A stretch of 64,000 nucleotides of DNA from Phaeobacter gallaeciensis DSM 26640. Lineage in GTDB: Bacteria > Pseudomonadota > Alphaproteobacteria > Rhodobacterales > Rhodobacteraceae. Made by a program: the position numbers and the translations under genes. The DNA lies in contig NC_023137.1 of assembly GCF_000511385.1 (NCBI RefSeq), positions 325,001 through 389,000 of the forward strand, written 5' to 3'. Positions 9,066 to 18,188 of this stretch are shown one piece after another. The notes beneath the pieces are model-generated. The model was not told where the DNA came from and did not search any database. It saw nothing but the letters and a program-made list of their open reading frames with translations. Position 1 is the first letter of the stretch. Every line of letters starts with the position of its first letter.

Positions 9066-9716
9066 TCATTCCAGCCCGGCGATGATGGACCGCAGGGTGG
9101 CGATGCCGTCACCCTTTTCCGAGGAGGTCAGCACGATCTCCGGATAGGCGGCGGGGTGTTTGGACAGGGCGCTGCGCACCTGTTCCATCACCGCGGCGCG
9201 GTCCTTGTCCTTGACCTTATCCGCCTTGGTCATCACGCATTGGAAGGTCACGGCAGAACTGTCGAGGCGGGTCATGATCTCATCATCGACCTTCTTGATG
9301 CCATGGCGGCTGTCGATCAGCACGAAGGCGCGGCGCAGGGTCTGGCGGCCGGAGAGATATTGTTTCAACAGGCGCTGCCATTTCTCCACCACAGGCAGGG
9401 GTGCATTGGCATAGCCATAGCCGGGCAGGTCGACCAGATAGAGCTCCGGGCCTTGGGTGAAATAGTTGATTTCCTGCGTGCGCCCCGGCGTGTTGGAGGC
9501 GCGGGCCAGACCTTTGGTGCCGGTGAGGGCGTTGATCAGGCTGGATTTGCCCACATTGGAGCGGCCGGCAAAGCAGACCTCGATCCGGTCGGCAGGGGGC
9601 AGGCCGGACATGGCGACAACGCCTTTGACAAATTCCGATTGCCCGGCAAACAGCTTGCGGCCTTTTTCGGTCATGATGTCATCTGGCGTCTCGGCCAGGG
9701 GAAACGGCATCTGCAT
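9066..9716 (-). CDS. engB: Ribosome biogenesis GTPase EngB (YihA/YsxC)
   Basis: GTPase needed for large ribosomal subunit assembly, 216 residues. G1 GRSNVGKSS is at residues 51-59, G2 lies in NTPGRTQEINYF, G3 is DLPGYG, and G4 is TKADK. The spacing and length match EngB. The gene shares one base pair with the stop of the upstream MOSC gene (TGATG), and that gene overlaps yidC, so yidC, MOSC and engB are almost certainly one transcript. The link to membrane insertion (YidC) is a common neighbourhood in alphaproteobacteria. Confidence 0.95.
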   Translation of the reverse strand: MQMPFPLAETPDDIMTEKGRKLFAGQSEFVKGVVAMSGLPPADRIEVCFAGRSNVGKSSLINALTGTKGLARASNTPGRTQEINYFTQGPELYLVDLPGYGYANAPLPVVEKWQRLLKQYLSGRQTLRRAFVLIDSRHGIKKVDDEIMTRLDSSAVTFQCVMTKADKVKDKDRAAVMEQVRSALSKHPAAYPEIVLTSSEKGDGIATLRSIIAGLE

Positions 9717-10471
9717 CAGAGCACCTTTACGCTATCGCCGACGCGGATCGCGCCGTCTTTGATGACCTCTGCATAGACAGCAAAGTCCTGGTGGCCCCAC
9801 GTTTCGCGCAACGCCTTCAGCGTATCCGCGTCACGTTCGCCGGTCTCGGGGTTGGTTGTGGTGGCAAGGCATCGGACGGTGCGTTCGCGGATGGTCAGCA
9901 CTGCCTCACCAATCTGTACATCGCGCCCGATCCAGTTGTTTTCTTCCCAGGCGGTGCCTGTGTCAAACCAGATATTGCCGCGCCAGCGCTGCGGCGACAG
10001 CGGGTGGCCGATGGCCGCTTCGACTGCGCGGTGAGACGCCCAGTTGCACAGGCTGATCGACGGGAAATCGCTATCGGTCATGCCACGCCCCGGCACCCGC
10101 AGAATGCGCGCGGAGGCGGCGCGATCCTCCGGCATCAGGGGGCGTACCCAGTCGAGAAACCGGGGCAGGTCAGCCGCGCTATCAGGGGTGAAGGTCAGCG
10201 CATCCTGCGTAGGATGGGTCAGTGTGACCTCACCCTGTTCTTCGTCATAGCGTGCTTCTACCGCCATTAGCTGCGGGGCCTTGGCCACACGGCTGAAGTT
10301 GGCGCAGGGTACCCAGGCGCTGCCGTCGGCCTTGGACGCCTCATGCGCTACCGCCCAAACGCGATCGCCGGGCAGACACTGCCCGGCGACCAAAGAGGCG
10401 CTCTCAAGCGGCTCCCGACCATGTGATTTGATCGGGTGCCGCCAGATATGAGTTATTATGCCTTCGCTCAT
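9716..10471 (-). CDS. MOSC domain-containing protein
   Basis: A 251-residue protein that opens with an N-terminal MOSC beta-barrel segment (IWRHPIKSHGREPLESASLVAGQCLPGDRVWA, with the P-x-K-S-x-G pattern) and closes with the MOSC core, including RWRGNIWFDTG and VRCLATTTNPETG with its single cysteine. MOSC proteins carry sulfur bound to that cysteine or handle molybdenum cofactor; the exact reaction here is unknown. The ATG overlaps the yidC stop as ATGA (10468-10471), which argues for coupled translation. A longer frame reaching 10648 lies within yidC and is rejected. Confidence 0.9.
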   Translation of the reverse strand: MSEGIITHIWRHPIKSHGREPLESASLVAGQCLPGDRVWAVAHEASKADGSAWVPCANFSRVAKAPQLMAVEARYDEEQGEVTLTHPTQDALTFTPDSAADLPRFLDWVRPLMPEDRAASARILRVPGRGMTDSDFPSISLCNWASHRAVEAAIGHPLSPQRWRGNIWFDTGTAWEENNWIGRDVQIGEAVLTIRERTVRCLATTTNPETGERDADTLKALRETWGHQDFAVYAEVIKDGAIRVGDSVKVL

Positions 10472-12285
10472 TTTTTCTCCGCCTTTGGCGTCTTCTTGAA
10501 GCCGGATTTGATATTGCCGAACACATCGGGTTTGTAGCCGTGGCTGCGCATGATCAAATACTGCTGCGTGAAGGTGATGGTATTGTTGGCAATCCAGTAA
10601 ACCACCAGACCGGAGGCAAACCCGCCCAGCATGAACATGAAGACCCAAGGCATCCAGGCAAAGATCATCTGCTGGGTCGGATCAGTGGGAGCCGGATTCA
10701 GTTTCTGCTGCAACCACATGGAGATACCCAGGAGGATCGGCAGAATCCCGATGAAGATCGTCGCCATCAGCGTGCCTTCGACCGGGGCAGCAAAGGGCAG
10801 CAGGCCGAAGAGGTTCATGATCGAGGTCGGATCCGGCGCGCTCAGATCCTGGAACGGACCAAAGAACGGCGCGTGGCGCAGCTCCAGCGTGACGAAAATC
10901 ACCTTGTAGAGCGAGAAGAAGATCGGGATCTGGATCAGGATCGGCAGACAGCCTGCGGCCGGGTTGACCTTTTCCTTCTTGTAGAGCGCCATCATCTCCT
11001 GCTGGAGCTTCTGACGGTCGTCGCCCGCTTTTTCCTTGATTTCCTCCATCCGCGGCTGGAGTTCTTTCATCTTCGCCATGGAGGCGTAGGATTTATACGC
11101 CAGCGGGAAGACCAGAAGCTTGATCAACACGGTGAGGCCGATGATCGCCCAGCCCATGTTGCCGATAAAGCCGTTCAGCCAGTGCAGAACCGCAAAGATC
11201 GGCTTGGTCAGGAAGAAGAACCAGCCCCAGTCGATGCTGTCGAGGAAGCCTTCGATACCGTCTTTCTGGTAACCGCGAATGGTGGCCCATTCCTTGGCGC
11301 CGGCAAACAGCATGGTGGTTGCCTCGGAGGTCTCACCATTGGCGACGGTGACGGTCGGCAGCACGATATCGGTCTGATAGATCTCGCGACGCTCATCGAA
11401 TTTGGCGATGGAGCGGAAGGCCTGACCCGGCTCCGGTACCAGGGTTGACATCCAGTAGTGGTCGGTGAAACCGATCCAGCCATTGGTTTCGACCTGTGTC
11501 ACCTCGGCGCGGGCACCACTGCGGGCGTCCACCTCGAAATCGGTCATGTCATCATAGTCGATTTCGGCGAGGGTGCCGTCCGCCATGCCGATAACGCCCT
11601 CATGCAGGATGAAGAAGTTCTTCAGATCCTGCGGCTCACCATGGCGGGCCAGCGTACCGTAGGGTGCCAGCGCGACGGTGCTGCCGGAGGCGTTGGTGAC
11701 CGACTGCGTGATGGTGAAGAGGTAATCCTGATCGACCGCGATGGTGCGGTTGAAGGTGAGCCCTTTGCCATTGTTCCAGGTCAGGGTGACCGGGCTGTCT
11801 GGCGTCAGGGTCGCATCGCCTTCGGCCTGCCACAGGGTGTTGGCACCGGGCACATCATCAGGGCCAAGGCCAGCACCCGGCGCCCAGCCATAGAGCGCGT
11901 AATAGGCGTTCGGATCACCGGCGGGGGACAGCATCTTGACGATGGCGGCATCCTCTTCCAGCGAGACGCGGTAGTCCTTGAGCGACAGGTCATCAAGACG
12001 CCCGCCCAGTAGGGAGATGGTGCCGGAGACGCGGGGCGTGTCGATGGTGAGGCGCGGTGCATCGGCGGCGGCCTCAGCCTCGGCGGTGACAGCGGCGCCT
12101 TCGCTGCCAGCTGCCGGGCTGGTGGCGGCTGGCGCGGTCACGACGTCGCCCGCAGGCGTGGTCTCTGCAACAACGGCGTCCGGCTGGGGTTTCGGCTCTG
12201 GCGGTGGGAAAAAGACATACCACCCCAGAATCACCAGGAAGCTAAGCGCGGTTGCGAGAAGAAGGTTCTTGTTCTGATCGTCCAT
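10468..12285 (-). CDS. yidC: Membrane protein insertase YidC
   Basis: Inserts and folds inner-membrane proteins with or without Sec. The 605-residue protein has the proteobacterial layout: one N-terminal membrane anchor (LLLATALSFLVILGWYVFFP), a periplasmic beta domain of some 300 residues, and a C-terminal core with the conserved AYKSYASMAKMKELQP amphipathic region, the cytoplasmic KEKVNPAAGCLPILIQIP segment and a charged tail KKTPKAEKK. The start is ATG 12285 (MDDQNKNLLL); the 20 extra codons upstream do not fit the family. Here yidC is detached from yidD-rnpA-rpmH by several kilobases. Confidence 0.97.
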   Translation of the reverse strand: MDDQNKNLLLATALSFLVILGWYVFFPPPEPKPQPDAVVAETTPAGDVVTAPAATSPAAGSEGAAVTAEAEAAADAPRLTIDTPRVSGTISLLGGRLDDLSLKDYRVSLEEDAAIVKMLSPAGDPNAYYALYGWAPGAGLGPDDVPGANTLWQAEGDATLTPDSPVTLTWNNGKGLTFNRTIAVDQDYLFTITQSVTNASGSTVALAPYGTLARHGEPQDLKNFFILHEGVIGMADGTLAEIDYDDMTDFEVDARSGARAEVTQVETNGWIGFTDHYWMSTLVPEPGQAFRSIAKFDERREIYQTDIVLPTVTVANGETSEATTMLFAGAKEWATIRGYQKDGIEGFLDSIDWGWFFFLTKPIFAVLHWLNGFIGNMGWAIIGLTVLIKLLVFPLAYKSYASMAKMKELQPRMEEIKEKAGDDRQKLQQEMMALYKKEKVNPAAGCLPILIQIPIFFSLYKVIFVTLELRHAPFFGPFQDLSAPDPTSIMNLFGLLPFAAPVEGTLMATIFIGILPILLGISMWLQQKLNPAPTDPTQQMIFAWMPWVFMFMLGGFASGLVVYWIANNTITFTQQYLIMRSHGYKPDVFGNIKSGFKKTPKAEKK

Positions 12286-12755
12286 TGGGGACTGCCACCT
12301 CGTGTATGGAATGACAGGGTGTGGTTCAACAGAGATGCCCCCCAAAGGTCAAGCGGAATCGCCCCCAAGGCGGTCTCACGACGCGGTTGAAGGGGGATTT
12401 CTCTGCATCATTGCTGTAAAATACCGGATTGCCGCCTCACGACGAATGAAAAGGCGGGCGACAGGACAGGGGAGCGGGCTGGGCTGAGGTCCCCGCGCAG
12501 GGTCACATCAGATCCTCATCAGGCCCAACGTCAGAATAAGCAGGCTCTGGATGACAGGGCGTTGGTTGGAGCGGGGGCTGGAGGCACAAGGTCCGGCGAC
12601 GGGATTGGCTACCTAGGCGGGCAGCCCGCCTAGGTAGCCAATCTGCGACTGGTCATATTGGGCATGGTCTGCGGGCGCGCTGCGGGTTGTGTGCCCAGGG
12701 GCTGGGTGCCTTGCGCAATGACTGTACAGGTCGGTGGTCCTGACTCGTTGCCTTG
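12286..12755. other. Intergenic region upstream of yidC, no gene recognised
   Basis: About 470 bases without a supported coding frame. It holds the leader and presumably the promoter of yidC, a GC-rich middle, and the long perfect palindrome at 12604-12642. A short frame on either strand (for example 12734-13036) only shadows the EAL gene. Confidence 0.6.
12604..12642. repeat. Perfect 39-bp palindrome (19-bp arms, 1-base centre)
   Basis: Arm ATTGGCTACCTAGGCGGGC (12604-12622), a single A at 12623, and its exact reverse complement at 12624-12642. No T-run follows on the plus strand, and the minus-strand flank also lacks one, so an ordinary terminator is not obvious. It lies downstream of the EAL gene (which ends at 12756 on the minus strand) and upstream of yidC. 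Confidence 0.9.
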
Positions 12756-14300
12756 TTAGTTTCCCTGGCGCCCGATGGTTGGCGCCTCTTGCAACTTGGC
12801 CTCATGCGCGGCGATCCAGTCGAGTGTCTGGTCAAACGGCATGGGGCGGCCAATGCCAAAACCCTGCACATGATCACAGCCCAGCTGAGACAGGAGCGCG
12901 TGTTCGCCGACGGTCTCCACCCCTTCGGCGAGGGTGGCCAAATCCAGCCGTTCGGCCATGGTCAGGATTGCGGCGATCAGTTTTTGCTGTTCGGGATCGC
13001 GGTCCGCCTTCATTACGAAAGAGCGGTCAATCTTGATCCGTGAGACGCGGAAGCGCTGAACTGCCGCGATAGAGGCATGGCCGGTGCCAAAATCATCCAG
13101 ATCAATGCCGCATCCCAATTCGCCAAGGGCGGCGATATTGCGCACGATCATATCATCCGGGCGATCTGTCATCACAGTTTCCAAGATCTCAATGCTGAGC
13201 CGATCCGGTGTGAGGCCAAACCGCTCCAGTTCCCAGCTGATCCGTTCCACCAGATTGGCGTTGCGCAACTCATCCGTGGCAAAGTTCACGCCGACAGAGG
13301 GCACATTGAGGCCAGCGGCATCCCAGGCTTTCAGTGCGGTCAGCGCGTTATAGAGCATGATTTCGCTCAGTCGTTCCATCAGGCCGGCGCTTTCCAATGT
13401 CGGGAGGAAGGACATCGGCGCGATCATGCCGCGGACCGGATGGGCCCAGCGGGCCAGGGCCTCGAACCCGGAGACACGGCCGGTGTCGGTGCAGATCTGT
13501 GGCTGGAACCAGGCCTGGATCTGGCCATTCTCCAGCGCCTCAGTCACCTCATCCAGCATATCGCCGCGCGCCTTGCTGCGCTGATCCATCTCCGGAGAGA
13601 AGGCGCGAATACCAGATGGGCCGTTATTCTGGGCATCCAGCAGGGCGGTGCATGCCGCGCCCATCCAGTCGTTGCCGTTTGGTCGGGGGGTGCGGCTGTG
13701 CAGGCAGAAGCCGATTGAGCATGACACGTAGAGCGAGGCCCCATCCACAGCAATCGGCTCTTCGATGGAGGCTTGCAGGCGACCGGCCATCTGGATCGCC
13801 AGTTCGAGATCCATTTGCAAAACGGGTGTCAGGCAGATGGCAAAACGCGAGTCGCCGATGCGGGCGACGTAATCCTGTGGGCGCAGAATGGAAATAATGC
13901 GGTCGCCACATCGGTTGACCAGCTGATCGGCAGTCTCCTGTCCGTGGCGTTGGGCCAGTTCCTTGAAATCATCAAGTTCGACGATGAAAACTGCGGACCG
14001 CAGGCCGGCATCGGCTGCACTGTCATATACTTCGGAGACGATTTCATTGAAACCATCACGCATCATCATGCCGGTGAGGCTGTCGCGGGGCATGGTTGGG
14101 CGACGGAAATGGGCGAACCCGCCTGAAGCCGCAAAGATCAGAGGCAGACCGAGGGCCACCGCCAGCAATGCCGCCTCGCCGCCCAGCCAGAAGGTGGCCA
14201 GTGTCAAGGCCGGCAAAAACGCAAGCAGGGGTGGCCCGAGCAGCACCGGGGCAATCCGTTTTCTGACCTGTGTCAGCGTCTGCGACAGCGTTTTTGACAT
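12756..14300 (-). CDS. Membrane-bound GGDEF/EAL protein, likely c-di-GMP phosphodiesterase with degenerate GGDEF
   Basis: A 514-residue protein. Two hydrophobic helices occupy about residues 15-55. A GGDEF domain follows, in which the signature position reads ARIGDSRFA, so the catalytic GGDEF residues are gone. The EAL domain keeps EALARW, the metal and catalytic segments NFATDE, EILE and DDFGTGHAS, the lysine in KIDRSF, and EGVE, so hydrolysis of c-di-GMP is expected. ATG 14300 follows GAAAGG; an in-frame GTG at 14315 is the alternative. No sensory domain is seen between membrane and GGDEF. Confidence 0.88.
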   Translation of the reverse strand: MSKTLSQTLTQVRKRIAPVLLGPPLLAFLPALTLATFWLGGEAALLAVALGLPLIFAASGGFAHFRRPTMPRDSLTGMMMRDGFNEIVSEVYDSAADAGLRSAVFIVELDDFKELAQRHGQETADQLVNRCGDRIISILRPQDYVARIGDSRFAICLTPVLQMDLELAIQMAGRLQASIEEPIAVDGASLYVSCSIGFCLHSRTPRPNGNDWMGAACTALLDAQNNGPSGIRAFSPEMDQRSKARGDMLDEVTEALENGQIQAWFQPQICTDTGRVSGFEALARWAHPVRGMIAPMSFLPTLESAGLMERLSEIMLYNALTALKAWDAAGLNVPSVGVNFATDELRNANLVERISWELERFGLTPDRLSIEILETVMTDRPDDMIVRNIAALGELGCGIDLDDFGTGHASIAAVQRFRVSRIKIDRSFVMKADRDPEQQKLIAAILTMAERLDLATLAEGVETVGEHALLSQLGCDHVQGFGIGRPMPFDQTLDWIAAHEAKLQEAPTIGRQGN

Positions 14301-14366
14301 CTGTAGACCTTTCACCTACGGCATATGGCGCCTGCTGTAGACTAGGGTCGCGGTCTGACCGGCAAG

Positions 14367-15254
14367 TTAACGCAAATCGGGAATCTCATCTGAATCTGCT
14401 CCCAAATCGGGATTTTTCAGCATAAGCCCGGAAAAATCGAACAGTTTGGGGTCCAGCAGGTGCGATGGACGGGCATTCATCAGGGCGCGGAACATCACCT
14501 GGCGGCGTCCCGGGCTGTTTGATTCCCACTGATCGAGGATCTGTTTCACCTGCTGACGCTGTAGCCCATCCTGGCTGCCGCAGAGATCGCAGGGAATGAT
14601 CGGATAATTCAGGGCCTTGGCGAATTTCTCGCAATCCACCTCGGCGACATGGGCGAGGGGGCGGAACACGAACAGATCCCCCTCCTCATTGACCAGCTTT
14701 GGCGGCATGGTTGCCAGACGGCCGCCGTGGAAGAGGTTCATAAAGAAGGTCTCAAGAATATCGTCGCGGTGATGGCCAAGAACCACGGCGGAACAGCCTT
14801 CCTCGCGGGCAATCCGATACAGGTTGCCGCGCCGCAGACGCGAGCAGAGGGCGCAAAACGTCCGACCCTGCGGGACTTTATCCATGACGATGCTATAGGT
14901 GTCCTGGTATTCGATGCGATGGGGCACGCCCATTTTTTCCAGAAACTCGGGCAGCACGGTGGCCGGAAATCCGGGTTGACCCTGATCCAGATTGCAGGCG
15001 AGCAGATCCACAGGCAAAAGCCCGCGCCACTTCAACTCATAGAGAACCGCAAGCAGGGTATAGCTGTCCTTGCCACCGGAGAGGCAGACGAGCCATTTCG
15101 GCGTGCTGCCATCCTCTCGCCGTTCCACCATACCGTATTGGTCGATCGCCTCGCGCGCGTAGCGAACGATCCGTTTGCGGAGCTTCTTGAACTCCGTCGT
15201 CGAGGGTGCGCCGGCGAACAGCGGGTGGATATCGTCCAGATCATCATCAAGCAT
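14367..15254 (-). CDS. ttcA: tRNA 2-thiocytidine synthetase TtcA
   Basis: Cytoplasmic Fe-S enzyme that thiolates cytidine 32 of certain tRNAs. The 295-residue protein has the PP-loop SGGKDS at residues 59-64 and the two CxxC pairs that hold the cluster, C134/C137 (CALC) and C222/C225 (CDLC). The intervening [17 protein letters not shown] stretch is the family hallmark. The start [13 protein letters not shown] puts the PP-loop at the expected place. It is divergent from the DUF3833 lipoprotein gene. Confidence 0.94.
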   Translation of the reverse strand: MLDDDLDDIHPLFAGAPSTTEFKKLRKRIVRYAREAIDQYGMVERREDGSTPKWLVCLSGGKDSYTLLAVLYELKWRGLLPVDLLACNLDQGQPGFPATVLPEFLEKMGVPHRIEYQDTYSIVMDKVPQGRTFCALCSRLRRGNLYRIAREEGCSAVVLGHHRDDILETFFMNLFHGGRLATMPPKLVNEEGDLFVFRPLAHVAEVDCEKFAKALNYPIIPCDLCGSQDGLQRQQVKQILDQWESNSPGRRQVMFRALMNARPSHLLDPKLFDFSGLMLKNPDLGADSDEIPDLR

Positions 15255-15418
15255 GGGCGCGCCCTAGCCGACGATCGGCGTTTTGCCAAGAAGAAAAGGC
15301 TCCGCAGGCGTGTCGTAACGCCAGGATGAAAGGGCAGGCCGGGTGGCAAAGTCATCCAAAAGCGGGGCCGCTGCGTAGCCAAGAGCGAGAGACACAGGAC
15401 AAAGATGAGGTGTGCGAC

Positions 15419-15991
15419 ATGGCATTTGTGACGGAAACACCACGCCGGTTTCGGTTTGGCCGCTGGGCGGCTCTTGGCGCGGGGGCAGCAGCTGTTGCGG
15501 CGCTGGCGTCCTGCGGGCGGCCCAGTCTGACGGATGAGAAGCTGAGTGATAAGACCTTCAATCTGGAGGAGTATTTTGAAGGTAAGACGGTTGCCTATGG
15601 CCAGTTCGCGGATCGGTTTGGCACTGTGCGGCGCCGGTTCAAGGTAGATATTACCGGTGAATGGGACGGCCGTGTACTGACGCTGGCGGAGAATTTCCGC
15701 TACGCCGATGGCACTACTGAGCAGCGGATCTGGTCGCTGACCAAGACCGGGGAGAATACCTGGGAGGGCAGCGCCGATGGGGTTCAGGGCATCGCCAAAG
15801 GCGAAGAACGCGGTGACACCTTCAACTGGGGCTACACAATTGATCTGCCGGTGCCCGGGGGCGACACCATGCGGGTGACATTCGATGACTGGATGTGGCT
15901 TCTGGAGGACGGCAGGTTGCTGAACAAAGCATATATGAGTCGCTATGGTGTCACGCTGGGCGAAGTCACGCTTTTCTTTGAGAAGCTCTGA
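15419..15991 (+). CDS. DUF3833 family lipoprotein
   Basis: A 190-residue protein with an N-terminal export signal ending in the lipobox LASC (Cys32), so it should be a lipid-anchored periplasmic protein. The mature part matches DUF3833 as I recall it: FNLEEYFEGKTVAYGQFADRFG near the start, RRRFKVDITG, and a late FDDWMWLLEDGRLLNKAYMSRYG. Function is unknown; a lipocalin-like fold is plausible but inferred. The start at 15419 is chosen because the signal begins there; the frame from 15206 overlaps ttcA. It converges with yidD five bases away. Confidence 0.85.
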   Translation: MAFVTETPRRFRFGRWAALGAGAAAVAALASCGRPSLTDEKLSDKTFNLEEYFEGKTVAYGQFADRFGTVRRRFKVDITGEWDGRVLTLAENFRYADGTTEQRIWSLTKTGENTWEGSADGVQGIAKGEERGDTFNWGYTIDLPVPGGDTMRVTFDDWMWLLEDGRLLNKAYMSRYGVTLGEVTLFFEKL

Positions 15992-15996
15992 GCGGG

Positions 15997-16269
15997 TTAC
16001 CTGCGGCCAGCAGCCGGGTCCTGTTTGGCCCGGTCATGGTCGGGATCACAGCCGGGCACCGGATCGTAGCCATCCCCGCCAAGGGGGTGGCAGCGCCCGA
16101 TTCTGCGCGCGGTGAGCCAAGTGCCTTTGATTGCGCCGTGTTTCTCCAGCGCCTCTAGCGCATAGGCTGAGCAGGTGGGCTGATATCGGCAGTTAAAGCC
16201 GACCCAGGGGCTGAATAGCAGCCGGTAGGCGCGCACAGGCAGAGCGAAGAGATGGGCGAGCAGGGTCAT
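15997..16269 (-). CDS. yidD: Membrane protein insertion efficiency factor YidD
   Basis: Small helper of YidC-dependent insertion, 90 residues. It starts [24 protein letters not shown] with an amphipathic N-terminus and carries the family core [19 protein letters not shown] and [18 protein letters not shown]. The longer frame to 16341 adds 24 unrelated residues. It follows rnpA and rpmH on the same strand, the classic rpmH-rnpA-yidD order. Confidence 0.94.
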   Translation of the reverse strand: MTLLAHLFALPVRAYRLLFSPWVGFNCRYQPTCSAYALEALEKHGAIKGTWLTARRIGRCHPLGGDGYDPVPGCDPDHDRAKQDPAAGRR

Positions 16270-16369
16270 GGCGCATAGATAGGCGCGATGGCGTCCCATA
16301 GCAATCTGTGAGGGTGTCGCGGCAGCGCGGGGAAGGCGCACCGGTAGGCGCGGGCATTGACTGTTGTGC

Positions 16370-16822
16370 TTACTTGCCGTGAATTTTCTTCAACGCGTAG
16401 ATCAGATCGTTTTTCAGATCTTCAAACGGGCGATCAGCAGTTCCACCGGCACGGCCAATCAGCACATAATCCCAACCGCTGCGACCGTGGATTGGCAGAA
16501 TCATCCGCGCCACCTCGCGCAAGCGGCGTTTGGCACGGTTGCGGGCCACCGCATTGCCCACCTTTTTAGAGCAGGTAAACCCCATGCGAATGCCAACGCC
16601 GACGGGTTCATCGCTCCGGCGTTTGCGGCCCTGAACCATCATTCCCTTGGTGCCCTGACGCCGTGCCCGCGCCGCCGCGAGAAAATCGCGACGCTTGGCG
16701 ATCACAACGGGTTGCGGCTGGGGGAGGCTGCGTGCAGGTGTTTCAGACGCAGAAACGGACACCGCCGGAGACCTGGTCCCGTGGGCAGCTGAGCCATCCT
16801 TGGGGGTCTCCGGCGGTGTCAT
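16370..16822 (-). CDS. rnpA: Ribonuclease P protein component
   Basis: Protein subunit of RNase P, which matures tRNA 5' ends. The conserved part includes [23 protein letters not shown] (RNR motif, shown here by its [11 protein letters not shown] half) and a KRRDFLAA segment. At 150 residues it is longer than the usual 110-130. About 40 low-complexity residues rich in Pro, Ser and Ala precede the domain, so the N-terminal extension or start is uncertain, though no better methionine lies before KRRDFL. It lies 26 bases after rpmH. Confidence 0.93.
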   Translation of the reverse strand: MTPPETPKDGSAAHGTRSPAVSVSASETPARSLPQPQPVVIAKRRDFLAAARARRQGTKGMMVQGRKRRSDEPVGVGIRMGFTCSKKVGNAVARNRAKRRLREVARMILPIHGRSGWDYVLIGRAGGTADRPFEDLKNDLIYALKKIHGK

Positions 16823-16848
16823 GTCTGTTTGAACAGAACTGGGCGCGA

Positions 16849-16983
16849 TTACGCGCTCAGCGACTTACGACCGCGTGCGCGGCGTGCGTTCAGGATCTTG
16901 CGGCCTGCCTTGGTGGCCATGCGCGCACGGAAGCCGTGGCGGCGTTTGCGAACCAGGTTCGAAGGCTGATAGGTGCGTTTCAT
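16849..16983 (-). CDS. rpmH: 50S ribosomal protein L34
   Basis: A 44-residue basic protein [20 protein letters not shown] with the typical ending ARGRKSLSA. All family positions are present. The ATG at 16983 is the standard start. First gene of rpmH-rnpA-yidD. Confidence 0.98.
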
Positions 16984-17382
16984 CGCTCCGGTCTCCAACT
17001 GTTTACATCGGGACGGCGCGGAATCGGCCACCCGGGGGTCAATCTCGAAGCCCGGTCTCTAGAAGGGAATGACCTGCGAGTCAAACCCCAACGCGGTTGT
17101 TTTCTGCGCGAAATGCAACATTTCCATGAAAACCGGACGCTGGAGGCTCTTTAGCAGAAGAGAATTGTAACAGACAGGGGGCAGATTGGTGTTTGGCTCA
17201 CTTTTTCACAGGGGCTGATCAAGCGGACGTGAAGAGGTGGCGCATGGTCTCGTGCAGGGCCTATTTACCGGATAGCCAGAGACAAAGCCCATAGGGCCTA
17301 TGTTGACCAAGCCGAACAACCGCAGCTGCGGGACAATGTATGACCGGTCAGCCATGGCCCCAGACAGCAGGATTTACGTAAG
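16984..17382. other. Intergenic region between divergent rpmH and the TVP38 gene
   Basis: About 400 bases with no supported gene. It must hold the rpmH promoter and leader. I looked for clustered DnaA boxes because rpmH often lies near an origin and saw none that were convincing. There is one TTTTTCACA-like word near 17202, not a cluster. Confidence 0.5.
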
Positions 17383-18186
17383 ATGCCAAATCAGTCCGAC
17401 CAGCCAGATATCGGAGAAAACGCTCCGGCCCAGACCGCCGCAGACGAATCGGCCAGCAGGGGCGAGAAAAAACCAGCGCTGACCCGGTTCCTGCCGCTGG
17501 TGCTGGTGCTGGTGGTTGCGGTGGTCGGCGCGATGACCTTGGGCGATTATCTGACGTTTGAAACGCTGCGCGACAACCGAGTAACGCTGATGGCGTTTCG
17601 CGATGACAACTACCTTGGCCTCGTTGGTCTGTTCGTGCTGGCCTATGTGGTGATTGTCGTCTTCTCGCTGCCCGGTGCGGCGGTGGCCTCGGTCACTGGG
17701 GGATTCCTGTTCGGGCTGGTGGCGGGCACGGTGTTCAATGTGCTGGCGGCTACGGTTGGTGCTGTTGGTATCTTTCTGGCGGCGCGCTGGGGGCTTGGTG
17801 CGATGCTGACCCACCGGTTGGAGGCAGCCGAGGGGCGCGTGCGGATCCTCAAACGGGCGTTGCGGGAAAATGAGATCGAGGTGCTGTTGCTGTTGCGGCT
17901 GGTGCCTGCGGTGCCGTTCTTTGTCGCCAATCTGCTGCCTGCGCTGGTCGGGGTGAAGCTGGTCAATTTCTTGTGGACGACGGCCGTCGGTATCATTCCG
18001 GGCGCAGTGGTCTTCACCTGGATTGGTGTCGGCCTTGGTGCAGTGTTTGACCGGGGCGAGACGCCGGATCTGTCGATCCTGTGGGAGCCGTTTGTCATTG
18101 GGCCGATCCTTGGCCTGTGTGTGTTGGCGGCGCTGCCCATCCTGCTTAAGAAACGCCGCCCACCAGCCGCCGGAAAGGAACAGTGA
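17383..18186 (+). CDS. TVP38/TMEM64 family (DedA-like) membrane protein
   Basis: A 267-residue inner-membrane protein. A charged N-terminus of some 30 residues is followed by about five or six helices. The SNARE-associated/DedA core is seen as FSLPGAAVASVTGGFLFG, a glycine-rich loop, and RLVPAVPFFVANLLPALVGV. The family is thought to act as a lipid scramblase or ion-coupled transporter; the role here is unknown. Its TGA overlaps a GTG just ahead of the next gene, and the two-gene pairing with a disulfide reductase is one I recall from other proteobacteria. Confidence 0.87.
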   Translation: MPNQSDQPDIGENAPAQTAADESASRGEKKPALTRFLPLVLVLVVAVVGAMTLGDYLTFETLRDNRVTLMAFRDDNYLGLVGLFVLAYVVIVVFSLPGAAVASVTGGFLFGLVAGTVFNVLAATVGAVGIFLAARWGLGAMLTHRLEAAEGRVRILKRALRENEIEVLLLLRLVPAVPFFVANLLPALVGVKLVNFLWTTAVGIIPGAVVFTWIGVGLGAVFDRGETPDLSILWEPFVIGPILGLCVLAALPILLKKRRPPAAGKEQ

Positions 18187-18188
18187 AC

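Noticed and set aside
16984..17382. Replication origin near rpmH
   Set aside because: No cluster of DnaA boxes, no dnaA gene and no AT-rich unwinding region.
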